Notes under the pieces: generated by a model
What the model was told of the DNA's origin: nothing
The model's input: the letters and a program-made list of their open reading frames with translations, nothing else
Databases searched by the model: none
Shown: positions 35,295-44,189 of the stretch, piece after piece
How positions within the stretch are numbered: position 1 is the stretch's first letter
Layout of the letters: each line of letters begins with the position of its first letter
Source of the DNA: Legionellaceae bacterium UBA6148
GTDB lineage: Bacteria > Pseudomonadota > Gammaproteobacteria > Legionellales > Legionellaceae
Length of the DNA: 64,000 nt
Assembly (NCBI GenBank): GCA_002423125.1
Contig: DIUW01000055.1
Location: forward strand, 308 to 64,307
Direction: 5' to 3'
Translations under genes and position numbers: made by a program

Positions 35295-35459
35295 TATACC
35301 CATCGGAAATGAAGATACTGGATTTGGTCTATCGCTTTTTCCGCCCATTGCCTCTAAAAAGATTTGCAATAGGGCTGGCTATTACGCATCTTTTTAGAGG
35401 CAATGGACAAAAAAATCGAGTCGCCCAAAAAAATGTATCTTTCACTTCCAATGGGTATA
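35295..35459. repeat. Long imperfect palindrome, about 165 bp
   Basis: The core is a perfect 19-bp inverted repeat (CCATTGCCTCTAAAAAGAT at 35345-35363, partner 35388-35406). Outer arms at 35295-35317 and 35436-35459 pair again (TATACCCAT..GGAA.TGA), and the middle arms (TCGCTTTTT / AAAAAAATCGA) pair loosely. The whole interval between the convergent ankyrin-like gene and the next unknown gene can fold into one hairpin. It is a MITE-like palindrome that may also work as a bidirectional terminator. Confidence 0.65.
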
Positions 35460-35470
35460 GGGCACATTAG

Positions 35471-36604
35471 TCAATCCCCATTAGATGGTGATTTTGGCGA
35501 TGGGGCAGGCGGACGCAGCGAATCTAATATCTTTCGATATTCATCTGTTGGGCGAGTGAAGAAGGTGAGGGAATTACGACCCCATCGATACCAATCATTC
35601 TCGTAATCGACAGCAATTTGGCGAATAGTGTTGAGTGCTTCGAGATAACTTTCGTTGTTTTTTTGAGAGAAAGTGTCTGTAATAACCTTTAATATTTGTG
35701 AGATCGAGCTCGGTAAAGTAATTTTTTTACTGCCAACGTCTACCATACTACCTGGGTACATCCATTGATATCTTACGTCCCAGGCATCACGTGCCGTCAC
35801 CGCTAATATTTTAGTTTGCAAATGAATTAACTCTAATTTAGCTTTGTGCTCTAAGCGAGCTGACTCTTCAAGTGTGGCGTCATCCTGCGCCAAAATAGGA
35901 AGTAATTCATCAAGTATTTGAATCTGAGTACTGGCAGGAATACTGCTTTTAAGTTCAGTAGGCGGCTCAGGAAGTTCGTCATCGGGGACTTCAATTTCTG
36001 AGCTAGTTATTCCCGCCTCTATAAATCGAGCTTGTTGTTCCTTAATGCACAAAATAGATTCAGGCGTAAGTGACCATTCCATTGGATTCAAATCGATCTT
36101 ATCCATTATAGGCGTTAAGGATCGTGCTGAAATATCCTTAATCTGTTGAGCGATACTATTCATCGCCTCTTCGTTTGAAATACATTGGAGATTTGCGGCA
36201 AAAAATTTGAGTGGACCTTCGCTAAGTCGATTGCTGGCCTCTTGAATACTTGTCACTAAAGCAAGTTTTTGCATTTCTGTAAATGGCTTGTTTTCTGCCT
36301 TCAGAGCCTCTAAAGCGCCTTGAACTCGTTCTTTATCAATAAAGAACTTCACCCGCTGTGCGCGAGCGTCATTATTACCATTAAAAGAGCCATCTTCATT
36401 AACTAAACCAGCTTTTATGACTGCGCTTAGAGGAATGTAGCTTAGACTTTGATCACTCATTTTTTTTATGATATTGGTTTCTAATACATTTGCTCTTAAA
36501 AATCCACTAAAAAAAGTCGCTGCATTTATCGCGTCAGGATCTTGGATGATCGTTAAAAAATGATCTAGGAATTCGCTGCAGATTTTATCTATATTGAACT
36601 TCAT
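35471..36604 (-). CDS. Hypothetical helical protein
   Basis: About 377 residues, not recognised. It is predominantly alpha-helical with no signal peptide or membrane segment. An acidic Pro-rich linker (SSEIEVPDDELPEPPTELKS) near residue 205 separates an N-terminal half from a C-terminal half rich in Trp/Tyr (AVTARDAWDVRYQWMYPGSM; YENDWYRWGRNSLTFF). The C-terminus ends in a Pro/Ser-rich tail. The start at 36604 was chosen because AGAGGTG lies just upstream of this ATG; the longer frame from 36625 begins with TTG inside that site. It sits in an accessory stretch next to the ankyrin-like gene, so an effector role is possible but unproven. Confidence 0.6.
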   Translation of the reverse strand: MKFNIDKICSEFLDHFLTIIQDPDAINAATFFSGFLRANVLETNIIKKMSDQSLSYIPLSAVIKAGLVNEDGSFNGNNDARAQRVKFFIDKERVQGALEALKAENKPFTEMQKLALVTSIQEASNRLSEGPLKFFAANLQCISNEEAMNSIAQQIKDISARSLTPIMDKIDLNPMEWSLTPESILCIKEQQARFIEAGITSSEIEVPDDELPEPPTELKSSIPASTQIQILDELLPILAQDDATLEESARLEHKAKLELIHLQTKILAVTARDAWDVRYQWMYPGSMVDVGSKKITLPSSISQILKVITDTFSQKNNESYLEALNTIRQIAVDYENDWYRWGRNSLTFFTRPTDEYRKILDSLRPPAPSPKSPSNGD

Positions 36605-36729
36605 AGTCACCTCTGGAATTTGCACAAATAAATTAATATTGATTAACTATAGCACATATTTATCCCTCCCTGATCCTGATTAGGCAACAAAAAAACAAGC
36701 GAATGGTTAGGAAACAAAGCCGTTTTGGC

Positions 36730-37458
36730 CTACAACTCAAAATCCTCGCCCAAATACACTTTTCGTACTTGTTGATTTGCCATGATTTCTTGGGGCGAAC
36801 CTTCGCACAGTACCTCTCCTTTATTCATGATATAGGCTCGTTCACAGATATCCAATGTTTCGCGGACGTTATGATCGGTGATGAGGACACCAATATTTTT
36901 TTTGCATAAATGAGTGATAATATTTTTAATGTCGATGACTGAAATAGGATCGACTCCGGCAAATGGCTCATCCAATAAAATAAATGACGGTTCAATTGCA
37001 AGAGCACGTGCGATTTCTACGCGACGGCGTTCGCCGCCTGATAAACTCATACCGAGACTTTTGCGTATGTGTGTGATATGAAACTCAACCAAAAGTTCAT
37101 TTAGTTTTTCAAGTTGTGCTTTTTCATCTAAATCTTTACGGAGTTGTAAAATGGCAAGAATGTTGTCACTGACACTCATTTTTCGAAAAATGGAGGCCTC
37201 TTGTGGTAAATAGCCAATTCCAAGCCGCGCTCGTTGATGAATGGCTAATTTGGTGATGTTTTGCTCATCTAAGAAAATTTGCCCCTTATCACAGGATTGC
37301 ATGCCAACAATCATGTAAAAACAGGTGGTTTTACCCGCGCCATTCGGTCCGAGCAATCCAACGCATTCGCCGCGACGAATGCGAATGTTAACGTCATTGA
37401 CTACCATGCGTTTTTTAAATGACTTTTGTAAATGTTGAGCGGTTAATTCATTATTCAT
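36730..37458 (-). CDS. lptB: LPS export ABC transporter ATP-binding protein
   Basis: ATPase of the LptB2FGC machine that pulls lipopolysaccharide from the inner membrane to the Lpt bridge. 242 residues. Walker A GLLGPNGAGKTTCFYMIVG near residue 35, Q-loop IGYLPQEASIFRKMSV near 80, signature LSGGERRRVEIARALA near 137, Walker B FILLDEPFAGVDP near 157 and the switch His in LITDHNVRETLDI. Its ATG overlaps the lptA stop (ATGAATAA). It is the last gene of kdsD-kdsC-lptC-lptA-lptB; rpoN, which often follows, is not here. Confidence 0.95.
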   Translation of the reverse strand: MNNELTAQHLQKSFKKRMVVNDVNIRIRRGECVGLLGPNGAGKTTCFYMIVGMQSCDKGQIFLDEQNITKLAIHQRARLGIGYLPQEASIFRKMSVSDNILAILQLRKDLDEKAQLEKLNELLVEFHITHIRKSLGMSLSGGERRRVEIARALAIEPSFILLDEPFAGVDPISVIDIKNIITHLCKKNIGVLITDHNVRETLDICERAYIMNKGEVLCEGSPQEIMANQQVRKVYLGEDFEL

Positions 37459-37969
37459 GGCGTTTCTCTGGATGAAAAATAATAACGGTTCGGCCTTGGC
37501 CGTTGGATTGAGATATGACGTGTTTATTCAATGTGTCGTAACGGATCAATGGTGCTGAAAATGAATCCGTTCCTTGCTCTACACGAGCATTTCCAATCAA
37601 TTGAATTAAATGCTCCTCTGGAAAATAGCGAATTGAATTAGCATAGGCATGCAGTTCGGGTTTATTTTTATCCATAAGCGTCCAAAAATGAGCCTGACTA
37701 TGCTCGTCTCCATCGGCAGTCACTTCGATGAGTTTATTTTTTTCGTTCACTTTCGTCATGGCTTTTGTTGCACGTAAATGTGTCGTTCCTTGGTCAAACT
37801 CGACGTTCTGTGTGTATATTCCCTTACGTGTTTCTTGATTGATGTCAGCGGTATCGGCACTAAGCTCGATAATTTTTTTCTGATCTTCGGGTAATGCAAA
37901 GCTTTTGAGGGTGAATAAAAACAGCAGTATGCTTCGCGCGCAGTATACATAGAATTTTTGTTTATCCAT
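37451..37969 (-). CDS. lptA: LPS transport periplasmic bridge protein
   Basis: Periplasmic beta-jellyroll protein forming the LptA filament between LptC and LptD. About 172 residues with an N-terminal signal peptide (FYVYCARSILLFLFTLKSFA, cleavage before LPEDQ). The OstA-like domain shows GIYTQNVEFDQGTTHLRATK and IQLIGNARVEQG near the middle. The start at 37969 (MDKQKF) was chosen because it overlaps the lptC stop as ATGGATAA and places the signal peptide at the N-terminus; the longer frame would add 19 unneeded residues. The C-terminus includes QSNGQGRTVIIFHP. Confidence 0.92.
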   Translation of the reverse strand: MDKQKFYVYCARSILLFLFTLKSFALPEDQKKIIELSADTADINQETRKGIYTQNVEFDQGTTHLRATKAMTKVNEKNKLIEVTADGDEHSQAHFWTLMDKNKPELHAYANSIRYFPEEHLIQLIGNARVEQGTDSFSAPLIRYDTLNKHVISQSNGQGRTVIIFHPEKRHE

Positions 37970-38534
37970 GATTAGGGTCATAAATGCCGCGTGTTTGACC
38001 CAATAGCTGAATATGTTTTTTTTCAAGATTGGCTCTCATCCCTTTTGATCGCACCTTACTTCCAGCTTGTTCTAAAAACACGTCTTTTGATGTTACGGCA
38101 ACTTTTGTTTTTGGAAAATAAGTGAGTCTTTCCGTTGTAAAGGTGCTTTCTTGGTTGTGTTCACTTTTATCTTGATGGATATGAACCTGTTTATTAAACG
38201 TGATTTTTTGACCGCCGTAAAGTGCTGTGGCTTGTTCAGAATTGATGACCCAAGCGGGCTGGTTTGATTGGACAATTACAATGTGTGGCGTTTTTATCCA
38301 ACTGGTATTGTTTTTGGGGATATGCCGCATGAGCGGAGATTGCAATGAGTTTGCTAGACTGCCTGTCGGCGAATATTGCCGAACATTTAAGTGAGTAATC
38401 ACGGTGTCGCTCATGTTGAGTAATGTGTTTTTGTCGATCTGAAGCTTAGGGGACGTGTTTGAAAAATACCACCCAGCACCCGCTAGCATGAGGAGTGAGA
38501 TGAATAGTAAGATCGCTTGTTTAGCAATATTCAT
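37962..38534 (-). CDS. lptC: LPS export protein LptC
   Basis: Bitopic inner-membrane protein linking LptB2FG to LptA. 190 residues: one N-terminal transmembrane helix (ILLFISLLMLAGAGWYF) followed by a periplasmic beta-jellyroll domain, with conserved-looking blocks WVINSEQATALYGGQKITF and KVRSKGMRANLEKKHIQLLG near the C-terminus. Overlaps kdsC by 4 nt and lptA by 8 nt, as expected in a translationally coupled lpt operon. Confidence 0.9.
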   Translation of the reverse strand: MNIAKQAILLFISLLMLAGAGWYFSNTSPKLQIDKNTLLNMSDTVITHLNVRQYSPTGSLANSLQSPLMRHIPKNNTSWIKTPHIVIVQSNQPAWVINSEQATALYGGQKITFNKQVHIHQDKSEHNQESTFTTERLTYFPKTKVAVTSKDVFLEQAGSKVRSKGMRANLEKKHIQLLGQTRGIYDPNHG

Positions 38535-39058
38535 GCGACAAAGTACCCTTGCAGTGCCTTTTCAAATTTATGCTGTGCATTTAAAATAAAATCGCATACT
38601 TCGCGTACTGCTCCATTGCCACCGCTTAATTGGGTCTGCCATATTGCATACTCCTTCACTTGAGGTACGGCATTCGCAACGGCCACGCCAAAGCCAACGC
38701 GTTGAATAATGGGGAGATCAGGTAGGTCATCGCCAATATAAGCGAACGCATCATCGGATAATTGTAGTTCGGATTTCAGTTGTTCATAAGCAGCTTGCTT
38801 TTCTAACTGGCCTTTAAAATAATGACGGATGCCGAGTTGTTTCATGCGGTGATCAATCAAAGCGGTTTGTGAGGTCGTGATAACGGCAACATCAATCCCT
38901 GCCGCCATCAACATTTTGAGTCCCATGCCATCTTGCACATGAAATGCTTTTTGCTCATTGCCGAAATTATCGAGGTACAAACGGCCATCTGTTAAAACGC
39001 CATCCACATCGCAAATCAGGCATTGTATTTTTTTTGCTTTTTCAATAAATTGAATCAA
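38531..39058 (-). CDS. kdsC: KDO 8-phosphate phosphatase
   Basis: HAD-superfamily (C0 subclass) phosphatase that converts Kdo-8-phosphate to Kdo for lipopolysaccharide. 175 residues. Motif I is CDVDGVLTDGRL (nucleophile Asp first), motif II VITTSQT where E. coli has a Gly-Arg-Ser form, motif IV YIGDDLPDLPII. Start is TTG at 39058: GGAG lies 8 nt upstream and overlaps the kdsD stop codon. No in-frame ATG lies nearby. Confidence 0.93.
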   Translation of the reverse strand: MIQFIEKAKKIQCLICDVDGVLTDGRLYLDNFGNEQKAFHVQDGMGLKMLMAAGIDVAVITTSQTALIDHRMKQLGIRHYFKGQLEKQAAYEQLKSELQLSDDAFAYIGDDLPDLPIIQRVGFGVAVANAVPQVKEYAIWQTQLSGGNGAVREVCDFILNAQHKFEKALQGYFVA

Positions 39059-39069
39059 GATTAGATCTC

Positions 39070-40032
39070 CTAAATAACACCTGCTCGCAGCAAGTCATGT
39101 AAATGAATAACGGCTATAGGGCATTGTGATTCATCCACTACAACCAGTGATGTAATGACATTTTTTTGCATTAAGGCTAACGCTTCTGCTGCTAATAATC
39201 CTTGGCGTATTGTCTGACAGTTGCGTGTCATCACCTCATGGATGGGGGTTGAGTTAATGTCTCGATGTTGTGTTAACGTCCGACGAATATCTCCATCAGT
39301 ATAGACACCGGCAAGGGCTCCTTGTGTATTTGTCACGCAAGTCATGCCGAGTTTTTTTGCAGTCACTTCAATCAAGGCGTTACTTACGGAGACATCTTCA
39401 TGAACCATGGGCAGTGCATCACCGGAGTGATAAATCTCGTCGACACGTAATAGTAGACGTTTACCTAATGCGCCTCCTGGATGAGCACGTGCAAAATCTT
39501 CGGCGCTAAACCCGCGTGCTTGTAAAAGAGTAATGGCTAAAGCATCTCCCATGACGAGCGCAACCGTAGTACTGGTTGTGGGCGCTAACCCAAGAGGACA
39601 TGCTTCTTCATGGATCGATACATCAAGATTAATATCAGCCGCTTGTGCGAGTATTGATTTGGCATTACCCGTTAATGTAATGAGCGGGACTTCAAGACGT
39701 TTTAATAATGGGAGCAGTGTAACAACCTCATTGGTTTGACCTGAATACGAAAGAGCCAAAACAATGTCGTGTTGAGTAATCATGCCTAGATCGCCATGAT
39801 TGGCTTCGGCGGGATGCATAAAAAAAGCGGGGCTACCTGTACTGGCAAGAGTGGCCGCGATTTTTTTACCAATATGGCCCGACTTCCCCATTCCTGTGAC
39901 CACAATGCGCCCTTTACACGAAAGTAATCGTTCGCATGCGGCTTGGAATTTTGCATCGATGCGCTGAGCGAGATCAAACACGGCTTTAGCTTCAGTTTCA
40001 ATGACGTTGAGTCCAAGTTTGCAAAAATCCAT
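39070..40032 (-). CDS. kdsD: Arabinose-5-phosphate isomerase
   Basis: Interconverts ribulose-5-phosphate and arabinose-5-phosphate, the first committed step to Kdo. 320 residues: N-terminal SIS sugar-isomerase domain (VVTGMGKSGHIGKKIAATLA and the metal/catalytic segment MHPAEANHGDLGMI near residues 75-95), then two CBS domains (KLGMTCVTNTQGALAGVYTD with GDIRRTL; the second ends at the C-terminus). It is the first gene of the minus-strand Kdo/Lpt operon. YrbG, which precedes it in E. coli, is absent. Confidence 0.95.
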   Translation of the reverse strand: MDFCKLGLNVIETEAKAVFDLAQRIDAKFQAACERLLSCKGRIVVTGMGKSGHIGKKIAATLASTGSPAFFMHPAEANHGDLGMITQHDIVLALSYSGQTNEVVTLLPLLKRLEVPLITLTGNAKSILAQAADINLDVSIHEEACPLGLAPTTSTTVALVMGDALAITLLQARGFSAEDFARAHPGGALGKRLLLRVDEIYHSGDALPMVHEDVSVSNALIEVTAKKLGMTCVTNTQGALAGVYTDGDIRRTLTQHRDINSTPIHEVMTRNCQTIRQGLLAAEALALMQKNVITSLVVVDESQCPIAVIHLHDLLRAGVI

Positions 40033-40166
40033 AAGGTACCTATTGGTTAGTGGTCAGGAACGCGTCCGAAAAATCTTCCGTTAAAACGAGACGTTTCTAA
40101 ATTTTTATCATTATAGCGTATAAGGTATTATAACAGAATCATATTGAGAACTGTTGAGGATACATT

Positions 40167-40195
40167 TTGACAATTGCTGAAAGTTTGTGGATAGT
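40167..40195 (+). promoter_or_regulatory. Likely sigma70 promoter for beta-lactamase-like gene
   Basis: TTGACA at 40167-40172 and GATAGT at 40190-40195 are separated by 17 bp. It would start transcription near 40202, downstream of the most upstream in-frame GTG (40187), which argues for a translation start at 40229 or 40238. Confidence 0.4.
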
Positions 40196-40228
40196 AAGAA
40201 GTATGTCTCTTTTGTGCTCTTTATCCGT

Positions 40229-41398
40229 ATGCTAACAATGTGTCGATTTTTTATTTATTTAGTGCTCTTTTGTATGCTTCCCTCCTGGGTTGCGTGTGCG
40301 GAAAATTCCTATGACGATCAAAAAATAAACCAAACAATGAAAAAATTCATGAACAGGTACCGTATTCATGGCGCAGCGGTGATCTTATATCGGCAAGGAA
40401 AAATGAAAACCTATTATTTTGGAGAAGCCGTCCCTGCGAGGCATATCCCTGTTTCAGAAAATACAATTTTTGAGCTGGGATCGATCACGAAAACATTTAC
40501 GGGAATTTTGCTCGCCGATAATGTTATGTTGGGCAAAATGGCTCTGCTAGAACCGATACAACCTTATCTGGATAAGCCCCATTCAAGTATGATGGATAAG
40601 GTGACTTACCTCAACGTAGCAACGCATAGCGCTGGTTTACCCTTTAATGCAAGAAACCTTCCTTATAACGCGTCAACTTCGATAACACATCGGCTCAGAT
40701 TTCATAGTGCTTTGAAAGCTCAAAGACCCTCTTTTCGCATAGGGAGCCAAATGCTTTATTCTAATTTTGGATATGGAATTTTAGGGCGAGCGTTAGCTAA
40801 GAAAACTAAAACGAAGTTACCGGATCTCATGAAACGAACTATTTTAACGCCTTTGAATATGAATATGTCTGGATTAGACATCGCTCCTGAACATCAAAAA
40901 CACTTTGCGCAAGGGTATGATGCACAAGGAAAACCAGTGCCGTATCATCCTTCTGGGTTATTGGGTGGCGCATGGGCAATGAGATCATCTGTGAAAGATA
41001 TGAAAAATTATTTAAAAGCGGCATTAGGCGATCCACATACTCCAAAACATCTTCATCAAGCGATTCGAATGTCGCAGATTCCTTACTACGATGTCTCACA
41101 AGAGAAAATGCAGATGGGATTAGGGTGGGTGATTACACCCCTCCATCAAAACAATCCAGCTAAAAAAATTAGCATTAAACCGGAGCACTACCGCTTTATT
41201 CCAGTTCAAGGTACAAAAATAAAAAATCCGCATTTTAATCCGCACGCATTAATCGGAAAAACAGGCGCAACGGATGGGTTTCGTGCTTATATTGCGATGA
41301 TCCCTGAAAAGAATACCGGTGTTGTTATTATGACAAATCAATTTTTCCACTCAGGCTTTCCGATGACAAATATAGCGAATCAGATGTTGTTAGGTTAG
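40229..41398 (+). CDS. Class C beta-lactamase-like serine hydrolase
   Basis: About 389 residues with an N-terminal signal peptide (FFIYLVLFCMLPSWVACA), so periplasmic. The class C/penicillin-binding motifs are complete: S-x-x-K in LGSITKTFTG, Y-x-N in LYSNFGYG, and K-T-G in IGKTGATDGFRAYI. HSAGLPFN and the block GLLGGAWAMRSSVKDM also fit AmpC. It could be a true AmpC cephalosporinase or a peptidase/esterase of the same fold; the class C motif set favours the former. Start: ATG 40229 or 40238; neither has a strong ribosome site. It is inserted between kdsD and mlaF, which are close divergent neighbours in E. coli. No AmpR-type regulator is adjacent. Confidence 0.8.
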   Translation: MLTMCRFFIYLVLFCMLPSWVACAENSYDDQKINQTMKKFMNRYRIHGAAVILYRQGKMKTYYFGEAVPARHIPVSENTIFELGSITKTFTGILLADNVMLGKMALLEPIQPYLDKPHSSMMDKVTYLNVATHSAGLPFNARNLPYNASTSITHRLRFHSALKAQRPSFRIGSQMLYSNFGYGILGRALAKKTKTKLPDLMKRTILTPLNMNMSGLDIAPEHQKHFAQGYDAQGKPVPYHPSGLLGGAWAMRSSVKDMKNYLKAALGDPHTPKHLHQAIRMSQIPYYDVSQEKMQMGLGWVITPLHQNNPAKKISIKPEHYRFIPVQGTKIKNPHFNPHALIGKTGATDGFRAYIAMIPEKNTGVVIMTNQFFHSGFPMTNIANQMLLG

Positions 41399-41521
41399 GT
41401 TTCAAAAAACAACAACTCGTGAACCAACACGCTCACGAAATTATTCTGGGGATTATTCTCGCGAAAGTCGAAAATAGTCTATGATCAATGTATACTGAAA
41501 ATAAAACTAAAAAGAGCCCCA

Positions 41522-42319
41522 ATGAGTGACAACTTGGTAACCATCAATCAGTTAACGTTTGCACGAGGAAATCGGCTTATTTTTGATGGCGTTGATATTA
41601 CAGTCCAGCGCGGTAAAATCACCGCTATTATGGGGCCTAGCGGCAGTGGTAAAACAACGTTGTTGCGCTTAATTGGTGGGCTTTTGACGCCTAATTCAGG
41701 TGAAGTAATCGTTGATAACCAAAACATTCATCAATTATCCCGTCGCGCACTTTATAAAGCACGGCAAAAAATGGGGCTATTGTTTCAGAGTGGTGCGCTA
41801 TTTACACACTTATCCGTGTTTGACAACGTTGCGTTTCCTTTGCGTGAGCACAGTCATTTAAGTGCGGAAATTATTCGCGATGTAGTGTTAATGAAACTTC
41901 AGGCGGTCGGTTTGCGCGGTGCTGCACAACTCATGCCAAGTGATTTATCAGGTGGTATGGCACGGCGTGTTGCACTGGCTCGGGCGATGGTTTTGGATCC
42001 AGCGTTGATGATGTTTGATGAGCCATTTACTGGGCAGGATCCTATTTCAATGGGGGTTTTGGTGCGTTTGATTAAGCGCTTAAATCAATTATTGAATACC
42101 ACGACAGTGATTGTTTCGCATGATGTTGAGGAAACCTGTTCTATTGCGGATTATGTGTATTTAATTGCCGGTGGGCACGTGATAGGAGAAGGAACTCCTG
42201 CGCAACTACAACACTCGCAACAGCCTGAAATTAAGCAATTTATGCACGGTGAAGCCGATGGTGTTGTGCCTTTTCATTATCCTGCACGTTCATTTATAGA
42301 GGAATTATTGGATGCTTGA
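41522..42319 (+). CDS. mlaF: MlaF, phospholipid ABC transporter ATPase
   Basis: ATPase of the MlaFEDB complex that moves phospholipid between the inner membrane and the Mla pathway, keeping outer-membrane lipid asymmetry. 265 residues. Walker A IMGPSGSGKTTLLRLIGGLL near residue 38, Q-loop GLLFQSGALFTHLSVFDNVA near 83, signature LSGGMARRVALARAMVLDPA near 142, Walker B MMFDEPFTGQDP near 163 and switch VSHDVEET. First gene of mlaFEDCB-ibaG-murA; overlaps mlaE by 8 nt. Confidence 0.95.
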   Translation: MSDNLVTINQLTFARGNRLIFDGVDITVQRGKITAIMGPSGSGKTTLLRLIGGLLTPNSGEVIVDNQNIHQLSRRALYKARQKMGLLFQSGALFTHLSVFDNVAFPLREHSHLSAEIIRDVVLMKLQAVGLRGAAQLMPSDLSGGMARRVALARAMVLDPALMMFDEPFTGQDPISMGVLVRLIKRLNQLLNTTTVIVSHDVEETCSIADYVYLIAGGHVIGEGTPAQLQHSQQPEIKQFMHGEADGVVPFHYPARSFIEELLDA

Positions 42320-43094
42320 GATCATATCAAAGCTCGGACAAAGTGGCTTGAATGGCTTGCAGATGATGGGATATTCAGGTCGATTCTTGTTTTGCGTTTT
42401 GTTTCGATTCCCCGATTTTCGACGTCTTTGGCCATCGTTGCGTGCGCAACTTTATTTCGTAGGCGTTTTGTCTACAATTATTATTGTGGTTTCTGCATTG
42501 TTTATCGGAATGGTTGTTGGATTACAAGGGTATAATACGCTGGAAAAATTTGGTGCATCGTCGCAACTTGGTCAGTTATTAGCCTTGAGTATTTCACGTG
42601 AATTAGGCCCCGTCGTTAGCGCATTGCTGTTTGCAGGGAGAGCAGGATCTGCATTGACCGCTGAAATTGGATTGATGAAAGCAACAGAACAATTAGACAG
42701 TATCGACATGATGGGTGTTGACCCCTTAGGTCGAGTGATCTATCCGCGATTTTGGGCGGGCATGATTGCACTCCCCATACTTGCGATTATTTTTTCGGCG
42801 GTTGCGGTGTATGGCGGTTATTTCGTTGGCGTGTATTGGTTAGGAATTGACCCAGGTAGTTTTTGGTCAAACATGCAATCAGCCGTGAATTTTAGATTAG
42901 ATATTGTCAGCGGTGTGATTAAAAGTATCGTATTTGCATTTGCGATTATTTGGATAGCTGTGTTTCAAGGGGTGGCATGTGTGCCTACGGCAGGTGGGAT
43001 TAGTCAAGCGACTACTCGAACGGTTGTTTACTCATCACTGGCGGTGTTGGGACTTGATTTTATATTAACAGCATTCATGATTGGAGGATGGTAA
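42312..43094 (+). CDS. mlaE: MlaE, phospholipid ABC transporter permease
   Basis: Inner-membrane permease of the Mla system, 260 residues. Contains an N-terminal amphipathic/elbow helix (GLNGLQMMGYSGRFLFCVLF) and five to six transmembrane segments. The conserved permease signature is ISRELGPVVSALLFAGRAGSALTAEIG (residues about 95-120) followed by MKATEQLDSIDMMGVDPLGR, and the C-terminal GISQATTRTVVYSS. Overlaps mlaF and abuts mlaD, consistent with stoichiometric synthesis. Confidence 0.95.
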   Translation: MLEIISKLGQSGLNGLQMMGYSGRFLFCVLFRFPDFRRLWPSLRAQLYFVGVLSTIIIVVSALFIGMVVGLQGYNTLEKFGASSQLGQLLALSISRELGPVVSALLFAGRAGSALTAEIGLMKATEQLDSIDMMGVDPLGRVIYPRFWAGMIALPILAIIFSAVAVYGGYFVGVYWLGIDPGSFWSNMQSAVNFRLDIVSGVIKSIVFAFAIIWIAVFQGVACVPTAGGISQATTRTVVYSSLAVLGLDFILTAFMIGGW

Positions 43095-43574
43095 ATGAAT
43101 AAGCAACGCAATGTGGATATCAGTGTTGGTTTGTTTATGTTGCTGGGCATTCTTGCCATTCTTGTAATGGTGATGAATGTGAGTGGCATAACAGAATTAA
43201 AATCATCGCATAAGGGATACAATGTCGTAGCAGATTTTTCTGATATTGGTGGTTTGAAAGTTCGGGCTCCAGTGACGATAGCGGGTGTTAAAATCGGGGA
43301 AGTGACTCGAATTGAACTGCAACCGGGGGCATTAAATGCGAAAGTGACAATGGCATTACGATCCGATAAACGTATTCCGTACGAAGATATATCGGCGCGG
43401 ATATTAACTCAAGGGCTTCTGGGATCAAATTACATTAGTATTGTTCCTGGTTTTGAGGATGAGGATAACAAAGCGCATCCTTATTTGCGATCGGGTGATG
43501 TGATTGCTAAAACGCAAGAAGCGGTTATTCTTGAAAATTTAATTGGGCAACTGTTGTTCAACATTAAAAAATAG
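43095..43574 (+). CDS. mlaD: MlaD, MCE-domain lipid-binding protein
   Basis: 159-residue bitopic protein with one N-terminal transmembrane helix (VGLFMLLGILAILVMVMNVS) and a single periplasmic MCE domain (YNVVADFSDIGGLKVRAPV, then IAGVKIGEVTRIEL and LLGSNYISIVPG), which forms the hexameric channel receiving lipids in the Mla complex. The length is slightly shorter than E. coli MlaD (183). The start follows the mlaE stop directly. Confidence 0.94.
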   Translation: MNKQRNVDISVGLFMLLGILAILVMVMNVSGITELKSSHKGYNVVADFSDIGGLKVRAPVTIAGVKIGEVTRIELQPGALNAKVTMALRSDKRIPYEDISARILTQGLLGSNYISIVPGFEDEDNKAHPYLRSGDVIAKTQEAVILENLIGQLLFNIKK

Positions 43575-43581
43575 GTGAATC

Positions 43582-44187
43582 ATGAAACGAATACAACTGG
43601 CCGTATTTACTTTAATATTTGCTTTAACTTCGGCGGTGTATGCTGCTGCTACTTCGCCGGTCCCGATGCTTGAACAAACTGCTCAGCAAATTATTTCAAC
43701 ACTGAAGCAAAATAAAACGAGTCTAAAAAATAATCCTCAGTTGATCCATCAAGCGGTTCAACGTTATTTACTACCTCATGTTGATGTCAGCGGTATGTCG
43801 CGTTCCGTGTTGGGACGACAGGCTTGGAATGCTGCATCTGCAGCTGATCGAGCTGATTTTTCCCTTGCATTTACTCAGCTAGTGATTCGTACATATGCTA
43901 CACCGTTGGCGGCATACACGGATGAAACAATAAAATTTTTACCGCAGCGATCAGCGAATGATGGTCGATTTACTCGGGTCAGTAGTGTTATTATACGCTC
44001 AAACGGTCAAAATATTCCGCTAGTTTATAGTTTGGTAGCAAAAAACGGGCAGTGGAGAATTTATGATTTGAGTGTTGAAGGGGTTAGTTTACTTCAGAGT
44101 TTCCATAATCAATTTGGGGAGGCTTTGAAAAATGAGTCTCTGCGTGAGTTGATTGCAAAAATGGGCAAAAATAGTAAGGCAGCTTAA
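43582..44187 (+). CDS. mlaC: MlaC, periplasmic phospholipid carrier
   Basis: Soluble shuttle carrying phospholipid between the outer-membrane MlaA complex and MlaFEDB. 201 residues with a Sec signal peptide (IQLAVFTLIFALTSAVYAAA). The Ttg2D/MlaC domain shows LIHQAVQRYLLPHVDVSGMSR, VLGRQAWNAASAADRADF and YDLSVEGVSLLQSFHNQF. AGGTG precedes the ATG. MlaA is not in this window. Confidence 0.93.
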   Translation: MKRIQLAVFTLIFALTSAVYAAATSPVPMLEQTAQQIISTLKQNKTSLKNNPQLIHQAVQRYLLPHVDVSGMSRSVLGRQAWNAASAADRADFSLAFTQLVIRTYATPLAAYTDETIKFLPQRSANDGRFTRVSSVIIRSNGQNIPLVYSLVAKNGQWRIYDLSVEGVSLLQSFHNQFGEALKNESLRELIAKMGKNSKAA

Positions 44188-44189
44188 TC

